From Talpa occidentalis (lineage: Eukaryota; Chordata; Mammalia; Eulipotyphla; Talpidae), in assembly GCF_014898055.3 (NCBI RefSeq), contig NW_023605305.1, forward strand, positions 111,572,734 to 111,636,733: a stretch of 64,000 nucleotides of DNA. The letters are read 5' to 3'. Shown here one piece after another: positions 23,116-34,959 of the stretch; position 1 is the stretch's first letter; each line of letters opens with the position of its first letter. Made by a program: the position numbers and the translations under genes. The notes under the pieces were generated by a model, which was not told the DNA's origin, ran no database searches, and saw nothing but the letters and a program-made list of their open reading frames with translations.

Positions 23116-23530
23116 TGGACGCCACCCCCACGCCATCAAGACTCTGGGAACTACAAATCCCATGATCACCAAACGGAGGGCTGGGTGGACCTGAGGGTGG
23201 AGTTAAGCAGCGATGTTCTCTGAGTATTTAACCAGCCATCTGGCCAGGGGCTGGGGAGCTGGGGGGTCACTCTGTTGGCCTGATGGCACGTGGTTTTTTG
23301 CCAGCTCGGTGGGTCATTGGGATTTCAGGTCAGCGGAATGGGTAGGATGCAATTACGAACTTATCTCCCTCCTTTTCTCCCTGAGTTATTCATTTCCCCT
23401 TCCCTGGTAAAGAAACCTGTGATTAACCTTTTGCGTGTGTCTGCAGTTTAGCATGAATAAGTCCCTTTAAGCGTGCGGGTGAGGGACCATAGTCACGGAA
23501 CCTGTTTTTATCGGGGTTGCTCGGTAACAG
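23116..23530 (+). mobile_element. Solo LTR fragment, beta
   Basis: LTR-like sequence (CCATCAAGACTCTGGGAACTACAAATCCCATGATCACCAAACGG... then TTAACCTTTTGCGTGTGTCTGCAG) that replaces the 0.23 kb found at this place in alpha and delta. The gamma copy at 37755-38165 keeps AATAAA. A longer relative at 63037-63419 shows that about 50 bases of the 5' end (TGTTAGGGGG...) are missing here. No clear target duplication, consistent with a later deletion. Confidence 0.7.
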
Positions 23531-24884
23531 GACAGCGGACGCCAGTTAATTAAACAGCCATATTTTCAACATAATTTACTACAGGTCTCTGAAATGTATA
23601 TAAAACATTTTAGTGCAACATCTTACAAAGAGTGTTCCTTAAAAAAAAAAAAAGCAAACAACAACAAACCAAAAGCTCTCTAGATCATGCACGGGGAGCT
23701 TTCTGACCCCACCTTTTTTTTCCTTCAACCATCAACGCAGAGAAACCATTGTTTGAAAAGAATAGGAAAATCTGCTACAGAAACCCCCAGGTGAGAGAGG
23801 GTGCGGTCCTCTCCGTGTCCTGGAACGGGCCTCGCACAGTGTGGTGTTTCATCAATGCAGCCTCGGAGATGAGCAGCAAGTCAAGCGAGTGGCTGCAGGT
23901 TTCCTCTTGGTCCCAGACCATGGAGCTCCAGCGAGCAACGTGCAATGAGGCCCCGCGGCCACTGGAGGGCGCCATATCCTGTCCTCCACACCACAGTTCC
24001 AAAGACATGGGCACAGCAAGCAGGTCCTGGGGATTTTCATAGAAAGCTTGGAGAGGCTCACCTTTGGACGGTCTCCCCCAGGTCAGTAGAAAATACAGAG
24101 GAAAAAAAAAACAATTATTAAAATACTGGCTCCGGTTTCTTTCAAATTTCCCGCAACTGCTTCACATAGTGAATTACCTGCAGCACCTGCTATTCTACAG
24201 CTGTGAACCCATTCAAACCCAAATCTTAGTTGCACACCCGTCCCAGGCAGCCCTCTGCATCTTTCCAATCAGAAAACAGGCAGACATCGCCCTCCCTGAC
24301 TCAATTTCTAAGTTAGGGGTAGGCAATTTCCACCGCCAAATGGGGCAAAGCATGCCTTCCTTCCTCGCCACTGAGTCGATTCTGCACCTCAGAAGTGTCG
24401 ATGCAGCGTAATAAATAGGGATGAGCATGGGGGCAGCAGTGGGACCAGGGTGTCTCCAAAGAGCACCCTGGGCTACCTGGGAGAAAAAGCAGGTTTACAC
24501 CACCTGCCACAAACGGGCTTAGCAGCTGCTGTGCACCCAGCCACCTGCAGAGCCCGATAAGGACCAGCAGCACCCACTTGGCCTCGGGAATCCCACAGTC
24601 TCTCCGTCTGTTCAGTATCAGAACAAGATGTTGCAACGATCTCTCCATCCATCAAGTTCCTGAATCCCTGGTGGCTTATTGCAAATTGGCATCTCCCGGG
24701 ATTCAAGATGCAAGTTCACAGAGGAAGGGAGATGACACTCTTCGCCACAAAACATGAGAACTCCGGGGCATAAACATCTCCATGGCGGGTGAGGCTGGCT
24801 CTAGGCACATCATGGAGAAGGTGAGGTGTGGCTCTTTGATCCAAAACAGGGGCGCCCCTTCTTTCCTTTGGAGTTCAGATACTT

Positions 24885-25155
24885 TTTCTTTTTTGAAAAA
24901 AGATCTATTTTTATTTATACAAGAGCTGGGGCACAGGCCAGAGGTACGGGAGGGTGAGAGGATTCACCAGAGACAGAGTGGGGAGCAGAACAGGCACATG
25001 GACTGAAAACACTGATGAGGGGAGCAGTGGGCGGGACAGGAGAGGTCTGCTCTGCCATGCAGGAATCTCCCTGGCTGGCTGGGAATTGAACCCGCGCTGC
25101 AGAGGCTGCGGACAGTTCCATAGCACTGTGCTCAACCCGCCACCACCTGTAGGTC
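24885..25155 (-). repeat. SINE exonised in gamma terminal exon
   Basis: Same insertion as 10277-10549, with duplications GGAGTTCAGATACTT (24870-24884) and GGAGTTCTGGCTCTT (25156-25170). It supplies tail codons, TAA and AATAAA. Confidence 0.9.
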
Positions 25156-25285
25156 TTGGAGTTCTGGCTCTTGAAGCACAACTGCAGGATCATGATGATG
25201 AGGATGCCGAAGATGGGGAAGGGGTAGAAGAGGACGAAGTAGAAGAGCGAGTCTTTGGAACCAACGCTGGACTGCAGAGTGGAGC
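24915..25285 (-). CDS. IGSF3: IGSF3-like TM exon with SINE tail, copy gamma
   Basis: The acceptor CAG ends at 25286, phase 1. It reads STLQSSVGSKDS, TM span LFYFVLFYPFPIFGILIIMI, then LQLCFKSQNSK and TYRWWRVEHSAMELS into the SINE, ending ...CAPALV and TAA at 24917-24915. Close to human IGSF3 through the membrane segment. The SINE part is open for about 80 residues, the same frame and stop position as beta, and includes SQGDSCMAEQTSPVPP. Confidence 0.88.
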
Positions 25286-27044
25286 CTGGAAGGGGTCAGA
25301 GGGAGACAAGTCAAGAGGCTGAGAACCTGCGCTTTGTTCCCGAGGACCTGGCCCAGCCCAAGGGAAGCTACTTGGTGGACCCCCTGCCCCCAACCCTGAC
25401 TTTCTGTCCCCTGCTACCCTTGGCATCCTTTTTGCATAACAGCACCTCCTCCAGCTCAGTGCAAATAAAGCAATGCTCCCAAGCCCCTGTGGGAACCTGA
25501 GTCCCTGATTGGCAAGCCACATGACACTGATGGTTCATGAGCTCAACTCTATGAGGAAGGCAAGAAGCTGACCCCAGTTTCTCTCATTCTCCTGACAGTT
25601 GTATTTTACACTTTTCCTTTGCACTCAGTTCTGCTCCAGAGTCCTTCTTTGACAATATAAAAGCTCCCTCCCTGACAGCTCCTGAGAGTACTTTTCCCAG
25701 AAACAATGCTTCTTTAATTAACACGATCAACTAAAATATCACCAGGGGCCCAGATGTCCACAGGGTGTCTGTGGCTGCAGAGGACACAGCCTCCTCGCCC
25801 TGGACATGCAGGGCAATGAAGCCAGTCCCCCTGCCCTTGTCCAGGTCGGCCCTTGGACTTGGAAGAACTCAGCAGGAGCCTGGTCTCTGAGGCTGCTGGA
25901 TAGTCTCCGTTCCTTGAAACGCCATACACAGGGGTCGCCACAGTGGGCAGAGAATACCTGGTCTCCACACGTTCCCTGGGCTTTTGGACTGGAGCTTTTT
26001 CAGGAGTGTGTTGGGGGTCTGAGCACAATACAGGTCTTTTCCTGCTTTCCTTTCTAGTGCACAGCTGCTGCTTATCAGCATGCTCAAGAACATTCAACAC
26101 ACACTTACACCTATTAGATCTCCAAAGCATGTGAAATTGTTGACAGTCAACTACTTTGGCCTGTGAACTCTCAACGTCATAGGTGTCAATCTGAAGCAAT
26201 GTAAATGAGGTGATCAAAGAAAAGAAAAAGCAAACGAAATTCAAAATCTCAAATCAAAATTATCTGGTAAAATATTTTGACTGAAAACAAGTAGAAACTA
26301 CTAGTGACATTTTCACTTCTGCATTATAGGCTAATTGCGCTAATAACTGACACCATTTTCAGTCTGAGAAAGTCCACATTTGAGAGGGGCCAATCAAGAG
26401 CGCCTCATTAGAACAGATGACTCAAGGTCAGCAAGAATTTCCTCCGTGTCTTTTATAGAATTCAAACTCAGATTTCTGGAACATTCTGTGGCAACACTGA
26501 TGGCAAGCTCAACTGTTCTCTGACCCCTGTGAGGGGTCTGCCCTTTCTAGGCTGGTCCTTCCAGGTGACGATGAAAATCCACCTACATCCATGTCACCCT
26601 CCAAAATAAAAATGACCCAGGAAAACAGAAAGAGTGACAGGGAGGTGTGGGGGCTTCATTTTCTCTCCTTATGAGTCTGAAGCCCTTGCTAATTGGCTAA
26701 AGGAGATTAGACTGAATATTCCGAAGTGTAACACAGTAACCCCTGACCATGTGTTTGTGTGATGAACTCTACCATAGGCTGGTGAACAACAGAGGAAACA
26801 CTACAACAGACTCGGTGTGGCATCAGGATTATTGCACAGATTGACGATGACTGTGTTATCACTGCCGTTCACACTCCTGTTCAGGCCTGGGCCATCAGGG
26901 TCAGTGACATGAACGGTGTGTCAAGTCCCAAGTGCCCAGGACAGGTGAGGAAAGTGCTTATTAACCTGCAAACGTGCCCTGCCCTGTCCCTGAGACACAG
27001 CTGTCACCAGGCACGACCCTCCCCTGTCAACTGGGGAAACTCAC

Positions 27045-27521
27045 CGGTGTCCAGGACGCGGATGCTGATGGGAGCCGACTCCTCCTTGGCCAGCAGGTAC
27101 CAACCTCCCTGAGGGCTGGGCAGCCGCTCCTCCACGCGGCAGGAGTAGTTGCCCGTGTCCTGTGGGCTGGCCTGCAGCACCGTGAGCCGGAAGAGCAGCA
27201 GCGAGGGCCTCTGGAAGCGGAGTCTGTCCTCCCAGGGGCCTCCCTCTGAGCTGAAGACCCCGTCAGGGCCCACGTGCAGCAGAGCAGTCCTCTCCCTGGG
27301 GTCCTCCCCCTGCTCCTCCTCCTCCTCCTGCTGCTCCTGTCCTGCCAGGCCAGGGCTGCCCTTATCTCCGCTGACTTTCGTCCTCAGGGAAAACCAGGCC
27401 ACAGCGAAGCGGGAGTCCTGGCTCGAGCGAGACGCGATGCTGCAGTCCAGCTGGAAGGTGGCCTTGTCGGGCACCGTGGCGTTGGGGACCACCAGGATCA
27501 CTTGCAGGAAAACACCTGGGA
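27045..27521 (-). CDS. IGSF3: IGSF3-like last Ig domain exon, copy gamma
   Basis: Phase 1-1, 477 bases, open. It starts VFLQVILVVPNATVPDKATFQLDC where others have VALQ and EKAA. VAWFSLRTKVSGDKGSPG, acidic run QEQQEEEEEQGEDPRER, DTGNYSC and SAPISIRVLDTG follow. Donor GTGAGT is at 27044-27039 and acceptor CCCTAG at 27522-27527. Two sequons (NAT, NYS) are kept. No inactivating change. Confidence 0.95.
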
Positions 27522-28969
27522 CTAGGGACAGAGATGGCAGGAGTGTCCATCACTGAAGACCTGACAGGAGACCAGGGAACTGGCACCGCAGCAGGGGGTG
27601 CCCGTGTGGAGGGGTAACAGCCCACGGGAGAGCAGGAGCTCAAGGAGCAGAGCAGACGTGCCACGAGGATGCTCTGTGCACTAAGACTGAATGTGGAGGG
27701 TAGGTGAGGAAGGGGGGCTGTGATAGGCCCTCAACCCCCCTTCTTGTGTTCTAGGAGAAGGAGTCCTGCTCAGGGGAAATCACAAGCAGAGCTGAACAGA
27801 CTGACCCGCGTCACGTCCCCGGCACAGAGGAGGCGAGGACAGGGGCGGGGAGGGTCGGGGCCAGGGGAGGAGTGAGCAGATCAGAATGGGGAGGCTGGAG
27901 GAAGGGGGGAAAACAGTCCCCAGTCTCGCTGCACGCAGGGAGCATGTGCGGGGCTGTCCTCAGGGCCTCTTTAGCCCCGCACAGGCAGCAAAGCTGAAGC
28001 TGCAGAAGGAGGTGGAAACCAGGGGTTCAGGGTCTGAGGAGATAAAGACTTTGGAAGAGCGAGAATGCTAGGCCAGACAGATTTAATGGGTGACCCAGAA
28101 TTTAAAGTGTGGGGACCCCAGGGGGCGATATGTTTTGCGGCGGCCACGGGTGGTGAGCACAGCACAGGTGAGCGCCGTACTCAGCCAGGTGGAGATGGAG
28201 TCAGGTGCGTCTAAGTGATGGAGAACCCGGCAGGTAAGCTGTGCCTGTGCACCAGCCTGAGCCCAGGAGGGAGCACCCCACTGGGGGGGCGCAAGGGGGT
28301 GGGAGGACTCCAGGGGAGGCAGGAACATTGGAGTCCACCCAATGGAAGGGGGAACATTCCACAGAGCAATTTGACTCCTGACCCTCAAAGAAAGGGGAAT
28401 CAGAATTACTGGAGATGGAATTCTAGGTTCTGTCACAGGGAGAGGCCAGGTAGATTGGGGGACAAGACCACTGCGGGATGGGGGAGCAAGGACTGAGGAA
28501 CCAGGAAACTAGAAAGGACTTTTGTCTCAATACTATTAACTGATGGCCGCGTGCCTGACGGGAAGGGTGAAGCCCAGCCCAGGCGATCTAGCAGCAGTGC
28601 AGCCTGACGGCGGAACAGGGGCCAGCAGGGACTCCACAGCCCCTCCTGTCCAGGGAGCTCAGCTCTGAGTTCCTGGCTGCTACTCTCTCTCTTTCCAGAA
28701 CATTCTGAGCAAGACAAGTGACACTGCTGCAGTTGGTCTGCCCCCGGGGTAGTTCCTCCCCCCTTGGTCACTTACTTTGCTCACCCAGAAGGTGACAAGG
28801 GACTGGAGTGGCTCCCTCAGGCCAGAAAGAGGACACACGCCTGACCCATAGGACGGCCGGTTCTCGCCTCATGAGCCATTTTTTGTAACAGTCTCTTCAA
28901 ATAGTTGGGAATTCGTCATTTTAAGCAAATCACATTATTCAAATCACTTTAAGAGTAAACATGGTGTTG

Positions 28970-29091
28970 GGCGGGAGGGGAGGGATTGAGGTCAGAATGG
29001 GGTGGTTTAAACTGTATGGGGAATATAAAAATAAAATTTATTATTATAAAAAAATAAAATGTCTTAAGAATTTGTGAAAAAAAAAAAGAGA
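28970..29091 (+). mobile_element. Short L1 3'-end insertion
   Basis: A 5'-truncated L1 3' UTR: GGGAGGGGAGGGATTGAGGTCAG..., GTATGGGGAATATAAAAATAAAA, then an A-run. It resembles the 3' end of the long L1 at about 62460-62600. Target duplications AAACATGGTGTTG (28957-28969) and AAACGTGGTGTTG (29092-29104) flank it exactly. Confidence 0.85.
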
Positions 29092-29172
29092 AAACGTGGT
29101 GTTGCCCTTATTACCGCCGTATTCCACCTCATACTCATCCTCCTCTGTGACGTGACATTGAAGATGGTGAGA

Positions 29173-30104
29173 TGCTGCAGGAGGCCTTGATGCCCCAGCC
29201 AGATAAGACACTGGCAAGCAGGAAGGTAAAGGGCCTCACATCGTGGGGCTGAAGCTAAAGAGCCTCACACCGTGGGGCTGAAGATTCCTTGTGCCTCACA
29301 CTGTGGGGCTGAAGATCTAACATTCCTTCATTTTTTGTTCTTGGCCATAAAAAGAGAAAAATTTATCAGAAAAGTACATTATGCAATAAATTATATGTAT
29401 CAGTAGACGGCAAGCAATTGGCATGGAAAATTACCTGTTTAGATATTAGTTACTACACAATTTGGCCCACTTGACAATGGAAGATGATTTATTGTACATA
29501 TCTGACAAGCAATCCAGCATAACAATTATAGTATATCCTTGTTTTGTTTTTTAGAAGTTTCCTTTTATTTAGAAGTTTCTTAGGAAAGTTTTTAAATGGA
29601 GTTAACTGTGTTAAGAAGTTTGTAAGTAGAAAAACTTCTGATAGCTGAGCAGCAGCTGGCCTCTGACTGAAGGCCATGTGAATAGTCTCTTGAAGCTGAG
29701 GCTTTAGCTGATAGGGATGCACTGGCGGCTCTCCACTGTCTTAGATAATTGTCTAGCTGGAAAAATAAGTTTTAGTGTTAGGTCTGGTTTTTTATCTATT
29801 AACCTTGAAGGCTACCGTCTAGCTGGGACCCGTAGGAGCCAGTAGTCCATGGGAACATAACACACTAATTGTTTTTGCTTTACACATGGTAATGTATTTT
29901 TTTGATTACTAATAATGAATAAATAAAGACCTGCTGAGTCTCTCAGCAGAGATACTTGCACCTCATCCAAGTGTTAGTGTCTCCTCACTACCTCATCCCC
30001 TTCCCCTTAGCCCTTAAGTTTCAGCCCCTTACAGGTCGCCAAGGCCCTCACATCCTTTCAGGAACCCCTGACACGACATTTTTCCAGGGGGCTGCTCCCT
30101 GGCA
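29173..30104. mobile_element. Solo LTR inserted in gamma V exon
   Basis: 932 bases starting TGCTGCAGG and ending CCTGGCA, with 6-base duplications GTGAGA (29167-29172) and GTGAGG (30105-30110) of exon sequence. AATAAATAAAG near 29925 on the plus strand suggests plus orientation. It contains three copies of a GGCCTCACAyyGTGGGGCTGAAG-type motif at 29230-29315. The 6-base duplication suits an ERV2/betaretrovirus-like LTR; no internal viral genes remain. Confidence 0.82.
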
Positions 30105-30876
30105 GTGAGGTCCCCGGTCTGGGTGTCTAAATGAGCCCTGTTTATAAAGGGTGGAAAGATCTGGGCTCTGAGTAAAGGTTCTCCTCCCATTCGATGACTT
30201 ATTCTTGCCTTTTTCCACAGGATGTCGTTAGAGGCTACAGGTTCCCCTGTTTTGAAAGTTACTTTCTGATTCATGCCTCCAGATATGACCAGATTTTGGG
30301 GCTGGGCATCACAGACAATGAGATCTAGGAGGGGGAAATATTGGTTGGGAAGCAGCACATGATTTTAGTGAAAACTGAAAAGCATCTTCCAAGATGCCCT
30401 TTCAGGGAGAAACAAGTAAAAATACACATCCATTATTTTGTGCTGTGCTAAAGTGAAAACTGCCACAGCAGGCAGGACACATGTGACCACGTAGAGTTGA
30501 CTCTTTACTAGGGAACTCGGGCCCGGAAATCTAAGGAATGATCCAGCTTATGGAGCCCTGGCTATGCCAGGGGCTGGGGACGACACTGGGAATGAGGCAG
30601 CAAGAAGCCAGGCATCGTCCTGAGCCCCGGGCACCCCAAGTGAGGGAGAGGACTCAGAGCAGGCCTGGGAGGCTCCAACCCAAGGGCTTTCAGGGAAGTC
30701 AGGCTGAAACAGATCAGGATGACAAATCACTGAAGGAGAGAGGAGTTAGCCAGACCAGCCCTGGTAGGGGGAGAGGAGACAGTCATAGGTAGGGAGGAAA
30801 CACCTCCCAAGGCAGTCCCTGATAAAATGAACAGCCTGGGGCTGAGGAAACAAAAGCCTATCCAAATGGCTAGAAT

Positions 30877-31126
30877 GGGAGTCTCTCTGGTGGCTCAAGG
30901 GGAAGCGCCTCAACACCGTGAAGCTATTGGCAGCCACTGTGGCATGAGTTCTATCCCAGGCCAGGGAGCTACCCACATGGCCCAGCAGACCTCTCCTGTC
31001 TCCCCACTGCTCCCTTCAGGAGTGGATTTCAGCAGATCTACCTGTTCTGCTCCCTGCTCTGTCACTGCTGAATCCTCTAACCCCTGCCCTCGCCTCTGGC
31101 CTACACCCCAGCTCTTGCATACATAT
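30877..31126 (+). repeat. SINE truncated by deletion, gamma intron 1
   Basis: Orthologue of 2841-3112, but it stops at CTTGCATACAT and jumps straight to ATCCTTTCTCTCCCAG, the equivalent of 4197 in alpha. The tail and about 1.1 kb of intron are gone. Confidence 0.85.
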
Positions 31127-31425
31127 CCTTTCTCTCCCAGAAAGGGAGCCCTCACAAACTGCCCTCGGCACACCTGGAGTGTGTGTCCAGTGTCCCTGGG
31201 GGACATAGAGGTGGGACCATTTATTGCCCACGTTCACCTATAAACTCTTGCTCCTGGCTTCCTTGTCTGGTTTCCTCCTCCTGGGATCTCTTCCCACATC
31301 ACTGCAGCTCCAGCACCTCCCTCCTAGGAAGCCAGGTTCCACCACCCTCCCTCCCTGGAAGGCTTTGCTTCACAGAGGATGCCTATTTTCATAAAAGACT
31401 GGCCCAGGAAGCTTTGGAGCTTCCT

Positions 31426-31686
31426 CTTTTTTTTTTTTTTTTTAAGATTTATTTATTTATGCATACAAGAGCTGGAGTGCAGGCCAGAGATGAGGTGGGT
31501 GAGAGGATTCACCAGAGACAGTGGGGAGCAGAACAGGCAGATGTCCTGAAACACACTGCTGAGGGGAGCAGCAGGCTGGGCAGGTTAGCTCTGCTGTGCC
31601 CTGTGGGTCAGCGCCCTGGCCAGGGATCACACTTGGGCTGCAGTGGCTGGTGAGCTTCATAACCCCTTGAGCCACCAGGGAGGCCC
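31426..31686 (-). repeat. tRNA-derived SINE, gamma exon-1 region
   Basis: Orthologue of 4516-4781 and 16864-17115. Confidence 0.85.
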
Positions 31687-32689
31687 TGGTGCTTCTTTGA
31701 ATCCCTCTTCCTGTACTTCTCTACCTGACACTGCAGTACCTTTGAGTCTTCCTCCAACTCTCCCCAGGGCGTGCACCTGGGAGAATGTGCAGAGGAGTCA
31801 CTCAGGAAAGGCTGAAGACTGGAGTGGAAGGTGGAGCTGACAGATTGTACAAAGGGCTCCCAGAGGAACAGCCCCCCCAACCCCACCCCCAGTCAAGAAA
31901 GAACTAGTTAGGGGGCCAGCACTACCCTCCAGGGGTTGACTGTGACTTGCCCCCAGACTGGAGGTGTTGGGGAGGGTGAGGAGGTCAGAACCAAGGCAAA
32001 GATACCCATGTCCTGGGGCTGTCCTGCTGATTTCTGAAGCTAGAAAGGGAACCAGGCATTCTAGACACTCACTGGTTCATTCCTTTAAGACCAAAGGGAG
32101 GGGAAAGCGCTCTCACTCCCTGCTTAGGAACCCAGAAGTGCAGACTAGGTCCCCTGCTCAAACCCTTCTCTCTGCCCTCCCCCTGCCAGGGTTGGCTTCC
32201 CACCCCAAGCTGGCCTGTTGGGTCGGGGTGCAGAGGCCACCCCCACTTGCAATTAAGCCCCGCACTGGCAGAGGGGAGGAGCTGGGGGGGTGGTTGCCAG
32301 GGCGGCACCCCAGCAGGGATTGAGGTTGCCAGAGCTCGGTTCTGTCCCCTCAAGTTTAAGGCCAGGGCACCTGGGAAGGCCTAGAAGTAACTGAATTTCA
32401 GAGAAAAGCCACAACCTTCCAGGGAATGCTGCGCAGGGAGGGAGCCTGGATCTGCCTGTGGGGCTCAGAGGCCCACTGAGAGAGAGATGAGTGCCCCCCA
32501 GCTTCCTCCCCAGACAGATGCAGACCCCCAAGGGCAAAGTTTTCTCCTGGGCCTCAAGGGAGGGGGTGCAGTGATGTCCTTCTCTGGGACAGCTGACTCC
32601 AGGATTCTTTGGCCCCACCTGCTCCCCCTGATCAGAATGGACCTCACAGCAGCCTGGGCAGTCCCGAGGGGCCCCGAGGGGCGACTCAC

Positions 32690-32738
32690 CAAGCAAGAGA
32701 AACAAGCAGCTGATCTCTGCGGGCCTGAGGTCGGCCAT
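32690..32738 (-). CDS. CD58: Proximal signal-peptide exon 1 of gamma
   Basis: The ATG lies at 32738-32736 with A at -3 and G at +4. It encodes MADLRPAEISCLFLLL plus one base, donor GTGAGT at 32689-32684, phase 1. Orthologous to beta 18118-18166 but lacking its second Met. Splicing to the Ig exon gives ...LFLLLVPGVFLQVILVV. Confidence 0.75.
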
Positions 32739-32815
32739 GATGTGGCCCAGGCTGGGATGTTCCTGTGGGTGCCCCACCTGCCTTATGTGGCAGCAAGGCG
32801 TGACTCCTATAGCCG

Positions 32816-33078
32816 TTTTTTTTTTTTAAAAGAGTTACTTAATATGCATACAGGAACTGGGGTACCAGCGACCAGAGGTGGGAGTAGAATTCACCAGAGA
32901 CAGAGTGAGGAGCAGAACAGGCAGATTAACTGAAATACACTGCTGAGGGGAGCAGCGGGTGAGACAGGAGAGGTCTGGAACACCATGTGGGTAGTGCCCT
33001 GGCCTGGGTCCAACTGGAGCTACACTGGCTGCTACCAGCTTGACACTGCTGCGCCTTAACCCCTTGGGAGACACCCTG
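32816..33078 (-). repeat. tRNA-derived SINE, gamma
   Basis: Orthologue of 18244-18503, in the same place upstream of the proximal exon 1. Confidence 0.85.
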
Positions 33079-33439
33079 ACCCACTTCAAGTTTGCCGCCC
33101 AAAGCGGACACCCTTTATCCAATTCCCTCTTCCCACCCCCTCCCCCTACCGTTCTCCTGCCACCCCAATTCCCCCATAGCCCCCCAGGGCCACTCTCTTG
33201 CTTGGGCACTTCCCTCCTTGTGGCCACCCGGACCACACCGCTGCCCTCCCAGGCGGGGCTCTGTGACATACACAAGCCCATCTCCTGCCCAGGGCTGTTC
33301 CGCTGCCCTCGTGAGCAGATTTCCTTAGTATTTGGATTATGCTGGGGTTGGGAGCTGCGCGGCCAGGAGTGGGGGGGCGGCAGGAGTGGGGGGTGTCAGT
33401 CCCCAAAAGCCACACCCCGCTCCGCTGGCAACTGAGGTG

Positions 33440-33598
33440 ACAGAACAGGCAGATGTCCTGAAACACACTGCTGAGGGGAGCAGCAGGCTGGGCAGGTTAG
33501 CTCTGCTGTGCCCTGTGGGTCAGCGCCCTGGCCAGGGATCACACTTGGGCTGCAGTGGCTGGTGAGCTTCATAACCCCTTGGGCCACCAGGGAGGCCC
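33440..33598 (-). repeat. Truncated SINE at internal duplication junction, gamma
   Basis: Same breakpoint as beta 18911: GAGGTGAC joined to AGAACAGGCAGATGTCC. It shows the exon-1 doubling was inherited by beta and gamma together. Confidence 0.75.
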
Positions 33599-34611
33599 TG
33601 GTGCTTCTTTTAATCCCTCCTCCTGTACTTCTCTACCTGACACTGCAGTACCTTTGAGTCTTCCTCAAACTCTCCCCAGGGCGTGCACCTGGGAGAATGT
33701 GCAGAGGAGTCACTCAGGAAAGGCTGAAGACTGGAGTGGAAGGTGGATCTGACAGATTGTACCAAGGGCTCCCAGAGGAACATCCTTGCCCCCACCCCCA
33801 GTCAAGGAAGAACTAGTTAGGGGGCCAGCACTACCCCCCAGGGGTTGACAGTGACTTGCCCCCAGACTGGAGGTGTTGGGGAGGGTGAGGAGGTCAGAAC
33901 CAAGGCAAAGATACCCATGTCCTGGGGCTGTGCTGCTGATTTCCTGAAGCTAGAAAGGGAACCAGGCGGCTCTAGACACTCACTGGTTCTTCTTTTAAGA
34001 TCAAAGGGAGGGGAAGGCGCCATCACTGCCTGCTTAGGAACCCCAAGCACTGACTAGGTCCCCTGCTCAAACCCTTCTCTCTGCCCTCCCCCTGCCAGGG
34101 TTGGCTTCCCACCCCATGCTGGCCCGTTGGGGCTGGGGCGCAGGGGCCACCCCCACTTGCAGGTAAGCCAGCACTGTCAGAGGGGGGAAGCTGGTAGGGG
34201 GCAGGGCAGCACCCCAGCAGGGATCCACACCCAGGGCGCAGGTGGGGGAGCCCAGGGCGGCCCAGTGGGGTTCTGTCCCCTCAAGTTTAAGGCCAGGACA
34301 CCTCGGAAGGCCGAGAAGTAACTGAATTTCAGAGAAAAGCCACAACCTTCCAGGGCAGGCTGCGTGGGGCGGGAGCCTGGATCTGCCCGTGGGGCTCAGA
34401 GGTCCCTGAGAGAGAGAGATGAGCCCCGCGGAGAGCACTGGAGCCACCACTTCTTCCCAGCCAGATGCAGACACCCCAGGGCGAAGTTTCCTCCTGCGTC
34501 CCAAGGTTGGGGTGCAGTGACACCTTTCCCCGGGACAGCTGGCTCGGGGAGTCCTCCCCCCACCCTCTCAGCACCGACCTCACAGCGGCCTCTGCCCGAG
34601 GGGTCACTCAC

Positions 34612-34684
34612 CGAGCAGGAGGAACAAGCCGCAGCCCCTTCCCCTCCCCCCACCCCACCCCGCTGCGCGCCTGAGGCCGGCCAT
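34612..34684 (-). CDS. CD58: Distal signal-peptide exon 1 of gamma, expanded
   Basis: The ATG is at 34684-34682 in a strong context, donor GTGAGT at 34611-34606. The 73 bases encode MAGLRRAAGWGGGRGR, then GCGLFLLL plus one base, phase 1. A G-rich insertion of 24 bases keeps the frame but puts Gly and Arg ahead of a short hydrophobic end, which may weaken secretion. Its upstream CCAAT element is intact. Confidence 0.65.
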
Positions 34685-34959
34685 GATGTGACCCAGGCTG
34701 GGGTGCGTCGGCGGGAACCCCTCCTGCCTTAAGGGTCAGGCAGGGCGGCTCTGGCCGTTTTTTAATTTTTTTTTTTTTTTTAAGATTTACTAAACTACAG
34801 GAAAAGGGGCACCTGCCAAATCAGAGACTGGGGGAGCAGCAGGCGAGTCAGGTGATGTCTCTGCCCCAGTGGGGCGCTTCCTGGCCGGGGATCTTACTGG
34901 TACTGTGGCAATTGCGGTCAGCTCCACCCAGCTGCGCCCTCACCCCCTGAGCCCCCAGG

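Larger units (their letters stand above)
28945..30324 (-). pseudogene. CD58: CD58-like V exon of gamma, split by L1 and LTR
   Basis: Three exon pieces: 30105-30324 (DLIVCDAQPQNLVISGGMN, KVTFKTGEPVASNDILWKK, then PPFINRAHLDTQTGDLT), 29092-29172 and 28945-28969. Three separate 1-base losses (A-run, TTTA, GGGCGGG) sum to -3, so the frame is off between LWKK and FPPFINR and then restored. The piece after the LTR carries EEDEYEVEYGGNKGNTTF in the conserved frame, displaced by the shared 1-base deletion. It is the clearest link to human CD58 (DEDEYEME). Confidence 0.85.
24915..34684 (-). other. Chimeric gene gamma, complete with two first exons
   Basis: Minus-strand exons are two alternative exon 1s (34612-34684 and 32690-32738), a V exon split by two insertions (28945-30324), the Ig exon (27045-27521) and the TM/tail exon (24915-25285). 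Skipping the V exon predicts 298 residues from the proximal exon 1 or 306 from the distal one. The V exon cannot be used, since an LTR of 932 bases and an L1 fragment lie inside it. About 1.1 kb of intron 1 is deleted at 31126. Confidence 0.72.

Noticed and set aside
29220..29315. Three spaced GTGGGGCTGAAG repeats as a CRISPR-like array
   Set aside because: Short, uneven spacing inside an LTR in a mammalian genome; an LTR-internal repeat.
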